DNA from: Casuarina equisetifolia
Taxonomy: Eukaryota; Streptophyta; Magnoliopsida; Fagales; Casuarinaceae
Direction of reading: 5' to 3'
Length of the DNA stretch: 64,000 nucleotides
Assembly: GCA_028551475.1 (NCBI GenBank)
Contig: CM052354.1
Location: 23,025,258-23,089,257, forward strand
Numbering within the stretch: the stretch's first letter is position 1; every line of letters begins with the position of its first letter. Positions 59,250 to 64,000 of this stretch are shown piece after piece. Both the position numbers and the translations under genes were made by a program. The notes beneath the pieces were generated by a model that was not told the origin of the DNA, searched no databases, and saw only the letters and a list, made by a program, of their open reading frames with translations.

Positions 59250-59922
59250 ATGGAAAAATGACATATAAAGTTTCCCACTTTGATTAAACCTATGAGGAAA
59301 TACTAAAATACCAACAATGTATTTGAATCACATGTAAAAGATGCAAATATCACAATCAATATAAGAGAATTTTTACATAAAAAACTCCTTCAATGTGAAG
59401 GATAAAAACCACAAGACCGACTACGGAGTCCACCACCCAAATCTCCACTATATAAATCGTTAGATTTACAACCTAATCAAGTTTTTAATAATAGTAACAT
59501 GACAAAGATTTACTGATTCAATAACAATAGAATCACTAATTGATAGTAAAGAACAAGTTATAAATATCAACTTATCTAAGAAAAACTAGAGAAATATCAC
59601 CTAGATTTTTTACCAAGATATGCTAATTTAAAGAGTTTCAAATGACGATCCAACCGTTCACAATGAAGAACACCAAATTCCAAACCTATTGACAAAAATG
59701 TAGCTCAATCAAACCACGAATCAACCTTAATCAAGTGTTTGATTAACTATTGTGCAAGGCTTCTAATTCTTGCAAAATTATGTTCTTTTTCTTTTTTCTC
59801 TCTCTTTTTGTTTTGACGGCTATATCACTAGAAAACCTATATTTTTCCTTTTAAACTTTAGAATCACATTACCCTAATAGGATCCAATAATAAGTCTTGA
59901 ATATGGACTAAACCAACTCAAT
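59250..59922. other. Block 2-specific insert of about 0.67 kb, unclassified
   Basis: Absent from block 1, where the flanking text is continuous at about 34820-34870. The flanks show an imperfect duplication: AAACATTTGATGGAAAAATG on the left resembles the AACGTTCACATTTG stretch on the right. The insert has no long frame. Its wording (AACTCCTTCAATGTGAAGG, then AAAAACCACAAG) recalls LTR parts of plant copia elements, but I found no second copy or terminal repeats. Confidence 0.55.
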
Positions 59923-60572
59923 AACGTTCACATTTGTCATACTAAAAGAAAATTGTCACGTAAATCTTAAAGTGAAAAAGGCAAAGAAATACTAAGGTAA
60001 ACCGTGGAATTGTCCTCTTCTGAGTTGCCAACAACACTATGTTTCTGTCAACCTGGACTACCATGCCGTATCAGAAGTTTATTTGCCTTGTTTCTGGGAC
60101 TGTCTAGGGCACTGGGATCTGTACTTTTAAGACTGCTGCATCTTAGGACACTTGTTTGCTATCATTACATATCCAAGAGCTCCGTAACGCCAAAAGTTCG
60201 AAGCACCACATGGGCCTCGGAACCTTGAATAGAGCCTTATAATTCCCAAGCCGAGATAACTTGTGAACTTACTTGAGGAGTATCTTTATTTTGAACTGAA
60301 CTTACGCACCAAACCCCACAATCTCCGCCATCCATTTGAATATAGGCTTCAATGGCTCCCACCAGTGGAAGTTGGAGAACAACTTCTTACCCACCCATCC
60401 CCTTTTCAACGAAGAAATTTTCATATAGAAGTAGGTTAAATTTTTTGCTTTGACTTATTTTTGCTTCCGCTGCCTTTTATCGCTTATACTTATGGAGACT
60501 ATAGAAATGTCCAATCGTTCAATATGGCAATCTACCTCTGTATAAAAAGATTCTCATTGGATTGATTAGATA
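59923..60572. other. Block 2 end segment; no gene seen
   Basis: Matches 34826-35492 with a small deletion near 60182 that breaks the minus-strand frame seen in block 1. Confidence 0.45.
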
Positions 60573-61433
60573 TGTTCTAGGTTCCAAGAATAGGCCCACA
60601 ATAATAACATTCACCTACCGTAACAAAGCAAATTTTGTCCTGCATGCATTTTTTTTATAAATATTTTCAAATATACACATCTATAAATATACTTAATGTC
60701 AAACTTGAGACCAAAAAATCACGCAATACTTACTCTTAAACAGTTTAAATTTGAGTTCTATCTTTTTATTGATTGAACTTCCACAACCTTTTTCAACAGC
60801 ACTTTTGTGGGCTTACCCCCTTTCATTTATAACCTCTCTCGAATTACAGTAGTTTGTTAAATAGAAGTAAAACCAGTCGTTAATTTACTGCAAATGGCAG
60901 AAACTTTAATCGCTTGGCTAAACCAAACAAGGAGGACTAAAGTTTACAAAGAACAACACAAACAAGAGCAAGCTTCATGGTTCATCAACAGTCCGAGTCT
61001 GTCGAAAAACTACATCTTTGGCACGCTTTAAAATCTAGATTTTAATGTTCTGCGCCATCAGAACCAGAGACTCACCGCCGAAGAACAGGGGAATATCTGA
61101 AGGGCCAAGGACTATGGCTTTGAATGTGTCAATGCTACTTAGCTATCCGTTGGATTTGTTGACTCTTTTATTGGCTTGTGTTTTTAATTTGGTAAGTAGA
61201 TGATGGAATAATTAAGATGTTCTTGATGGGTAAACTTGTTGCCTTTTAGGTAGGACTCAATATGGTGTTTGCATACTTTGCCCCATGATGACTGTTACAA
61301 AAATAATAGAGGCGTAGACAACTGGTTTATGAGTTTAGTGATGAAACAGAGCAAGGTGAAGTTGAATCAATGAAAAAGTTTGGTAAGAAACTTTGCGCAA
61401 CAGAGAACCGTTTGAGCAACAAAAGCTCTCAGT
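60573..61433. repeat. Tandem block 3, truncated start
   Basis: This matches the first 0.86 kb of blocks 1 and 2, including the segment upstream of HIPP-A. Similarity stops at about 61433, just after the motif CAACAAAAGCTCTCAG; in block 2 the sequence continues towards HIPP-A2. No HIPP gene lies in this partial block. It could be the true end of the array or the edge of an insertion or deletion. Confidence 0.85.
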
Positions 61434-62400
61434 AGTTTATTAATACAGAGAGTTCAAATTTGGAACATAAACGTAACATAAACAAGGCTTCACCCATCGA
61501 GGCTTGATCCCCGTGCTCTGAAATCCGTACAAGCTCTTTTTTCAAAAACCTTACTGTTGTAATTCAACACTTAATCTTTGTGGTAAACTTCTCCCTAGTT
61601 TCTAAGTACCCCCCAACTCCATCACTTTCTAACAGTCATTGTAGGGTTACACTAGTAGCCTCCAGCCAGTGCATTTACCCTTTCATAATATATTTATTTC
61701 CTTAACTTAAGAGCTAACTTTTAGAGTAGCCTTTAGATTTATTTCTAACATATTATGAAAGCCATATTAATCTACTCTAATTTCATTCAATTTTCAATTT
61801 TTGAATATGCTCTATATGTCAAAGAATATCTATTTCTCATCATTCAATTTTAAGTCCAAAATATGATTAATGTAAAAGCATATTGAAGACAAAATTCTCA
61901 TATTAAAAAGATACAATCCTTAAACCTTAGGCCTAATTTCTAAGACGCGTTAAAGAAAGTCAATGTGAAAAAGACTGTGATGGCATCAAGGGTAAAAAAG
62001 TCCAGGAGAACTTGTTGGTTAAATGAACTTTTATGGCTGTTTCTTAGTACAAGTCATAAATGTGTCGGTTGTTTTCACGTCAAAGTCATCAACCATTCAC
62101 GTTTTCCACCAATAATCAATTTCAGAAGATATCCCCTGCCACTGAAGTATTCATGGTCGATGATACAACCCGGAAAAGCCTCCCCCGGTGCACGTGGAAC
62201 AGGTGGGCTTGACATTATAGACAAAATAGACTTTGCTTAAGTCTCCGAAGAAGTCATTAATATATATATATATCGAACAGAAATCACATGCATGACATAA
62301 CCGGTCTATTGTGGCTTCTGATATGACTCAAATTCCCAACGTCCGCATGTAATGCGCAAGCACTAGTTCCGCTGAAGTGATTCTTACTTCAGAAATTAGG
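61434..62400. other. Unique flank after the array; no gene recognised
   Basis: Sequence unrelated to the blocks. A 91-codon frame at 61965-62240 has no recognisable domain. A short TA run lies at 62261-62272. Confidence 0.4.
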
Positions 62401-63350
62401 CTATTCTTTTTCTTTTATTGAATAAAATTTAAATATAAAGACTAGGACATACCTTTTTTGTATAAGGAAACAGATTATATATCTAATGTATAAATTGTAC
62501 ATGATAAGAAAAGGAACATATCCCTATGCTAAGACCATATCAAGCCAAATGAAAAAAAAAAAAAGCTTTATCTATCTCTTGGCATGTGTAATATATAAGT
62601 TTGGAGCTATTTTAGGTATCTTCCCTACATTGAAGAATCTATCTTTAGTAAACTTCTTAATAGTTTCAAGAATACCAACTTTGAAATTAGCAATATGTCT
62701 AAAAGTTCTATTCTTCATCTCCTTCCAAATAACACAAAAAATCATGCAAATATAAATTTACTTGCCCTAAAACTCCTTTCTTTTGTATGGTTGGGAAGAC
62801 TGCTAATTCTTACACTCCGTGATAGGTAAGATAGTTGTATAGTGAGCATAGTCTCTAAATGTTCCTATATTGCTATAAAGTATAAGTACCTCTAAAACAT
62901 GTGTTCTTTGGACTTGTATGACATATGACAAAGGTAACAAGTCTTATCTCTAGATGTTCCAAGGAACTAAAGCCTATTTTCTTTTCTTCTAATCAATTAT
63001 TTATAGCTAGCTATGGTATAGACCAACAAGGATTGCATACTTGAATCATACTATTTTATACCAATCCATTTTAAGAACCTTGTGAAGTAACAACTTTCCA
63101 AACAAATTCAATTAAACCTTCCACTAGCTAAGGCAATCCATATTAGCTTACCTTCTCATTTCACGTGGGCAAAGTACTGACACTATTTGTAAGAATATGT
63201 CATTGAAGTCTCCTATTAATAGGTAACTTCTACCATTCTTAATTATTGTTGCTACCTTGACATCCTTAAATATTCCAAAGTAAAAATGACTTGCTTTTCA
63301 ATTTTGCTGGTTATGAGACCTTTTGCCAACCAAAAATTATATGATTTTCC
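62401..63350 (-). mobile_element. L1 LINE remnants, minus strand
   Basis: Near 62740-62550 the minus strand reads IWKEMKNRTFRHIANFKV, typical of the end of plant L1 ORF2. Near 63260-63180 it reads YLLIGDFNDIF, the L1 endonuclease motif (catalytic GDFN). The distance between them is far too short for a full element, so this is a deleted or composite remnant. Several stops separate the motifs. Confidence 0.55.
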
Positions 63351-64000
63351 ATTACCTTTTACTCATTTCATTTGACTAGCAACTGTATGCCTTAGCTTGA
63401 GAATATTTCCTCCAAGTCCAAGTGTTATTTCCTAGTTCTTTTAGATTCCAAAAACACCAACGTTTCATTAGTATTTGTCCATGTTGATCATATAGATTTT
63501 GATAATAATAGATTTTATATGTACTTTGTTTGAGCTATTATGTTTCAATCTTTGGCTCTTAAAATGGCCAATCCACCTTCAACTTTACTAATACAAACTT
63601 GCAAACAACCTTAAACCTATTCATTTTTATTTTTGGACCCAATAAAAATAATCTCTCAATGATTTAATTCATTTGCTTTCATATTTTTCTAGGACATACC
63701 TTTTCGATGAAAATATGTACAATATCATACCAAACTTTAGACATGATGAATATGTTTTTAATTGTTTTTCATATAATGAAATTTATTTCTAATGATCCTT
63801 TCAGTAACTTTAAAAAATTAGGGCATTCCTAGTCTCAAACTGGGATTATTTGTTGCTTTTCGAATTGGTGAGGGGTGCATTGACTGACCACTTCCGGAAC
63901 CTGGGTGAGTTCTTGTTTTTCCCTCTGATTTGGGTTAAACCTGGTGTTTTTGTTCGTTTTCTTTTCTTTTCTTTTTACTTTCATTCTTGCTCCTCTAAAA
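63351..64000. other. AT-rich flank; possibly more LINE sequence
   Basis: No convincing gene. It may continue the 5' part of the L1 remnant on the minus strand, but I see no clear motif. Confidence 0.3.

Larger units (their letters stand above)
35493..60572. repeat. Tandem block 2 (HIPP A2-B2-C2-D2)
   Basis: Second full period, collinear with block 1 from end to end. Block-specific changes are the Gypsy-2 insertion at 46188, an insert of about 0.67 kb near 59250-59922, and a loss of about 645 bp equivalent to 16267-16911. By eye, identity to block 1 is about 97-99 percent over most of the gene-bearing part but only about 90 percent in 56.2-59.1 kb and in the LINE remnant at 38.8-39.6 kb. Confidence 0.9.

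Noticed and set aside
1-64000. tRNA, rRNA or organelle-derived segments, and NLR receptor genes
   Set aside because: I looked for typical motifs and saw none; a covariance-model and organelle search would be needed to exclude short ones.

Overview
The window is nuclear DNA of a plant, most likely a dicot. It is AT-rich, has short GT-AG introns, and carries Ty1/copia, Ty3/gypsy chromovirus and L1-type LINE elements. Its only recognisable host genes are small heavy-metal-associated (HMA) proteins with C-terminal CaaX boxes, the HIPP (heavy-metal-associated isoprenylated plant protein) type. I cannot name the species.

Layout. The window is a tandem array of one large block. Block 1 is 1-35492, block 2 is 35493-60572, and block 3 (60573 to about 61433) holds only the first 0.86 kb before unrelated flank begins. 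The blocks look different in length because transposons inserted independently. Once those are removed and two block-specific deletions restored, both full blocks reduce to about 19.7 kb. Each block holds four HIPP paralogues in the same order and strand, called here A, B, C and D. All share one design: a first exon coding only Met-Lys (Met-Arg in A1), a 76-79 nt second exon with the metal-site CxxC, and a third exon with the rest of the HMA fold, a charged linker, a Cys/Pro-rich tail and the CaaX box.

Gene fates. D is intact in both blocks (19556-20121 and 55574-56136; CaaX CSIL). B is intact only in block 2 (41853-42358; CaaX CSLM); the block 1 copy lost exon 3. C is a pseudogene in both blocks through a shared 19-nt deletion, and the block 2 copy has a further 2-nt insertion. 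A is open in block 1 but its CaaX Cys is Phe; in block 2 a 40-nt deletion shifts the frame before the CaaX box. Both A copies have Arg in place of the second CxxC cysteine. Three full-length canonical genes remain from eight copies.

Mobile elements. Block 1 has Copia-1 (2018-7275, minus), with clear 5-bp target duplications and non-TG/CA LTR ends. It also has a three-level nest: a truncated L1 (LINE-2, 23061-34711) holding an old chromovirus (Gypsy-1, 23163-34077, minus), which in turn holds a TNT1-like element (Copia-2, 26998-32598, plus). Block 2 has a young chromovirus (Gypsy-2, 46188-51459, plus) with nearly identical LTRs but a broken polyprotein. Older LINE remnants are shared by both blocks. 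All element coding regions carry stops or frameshifts.

The stretches between genes show no convincing further genes. The flank after 61433 holds an unrecognised region followed by L1 remnants. All identity and divergence figures are my counts by eye.
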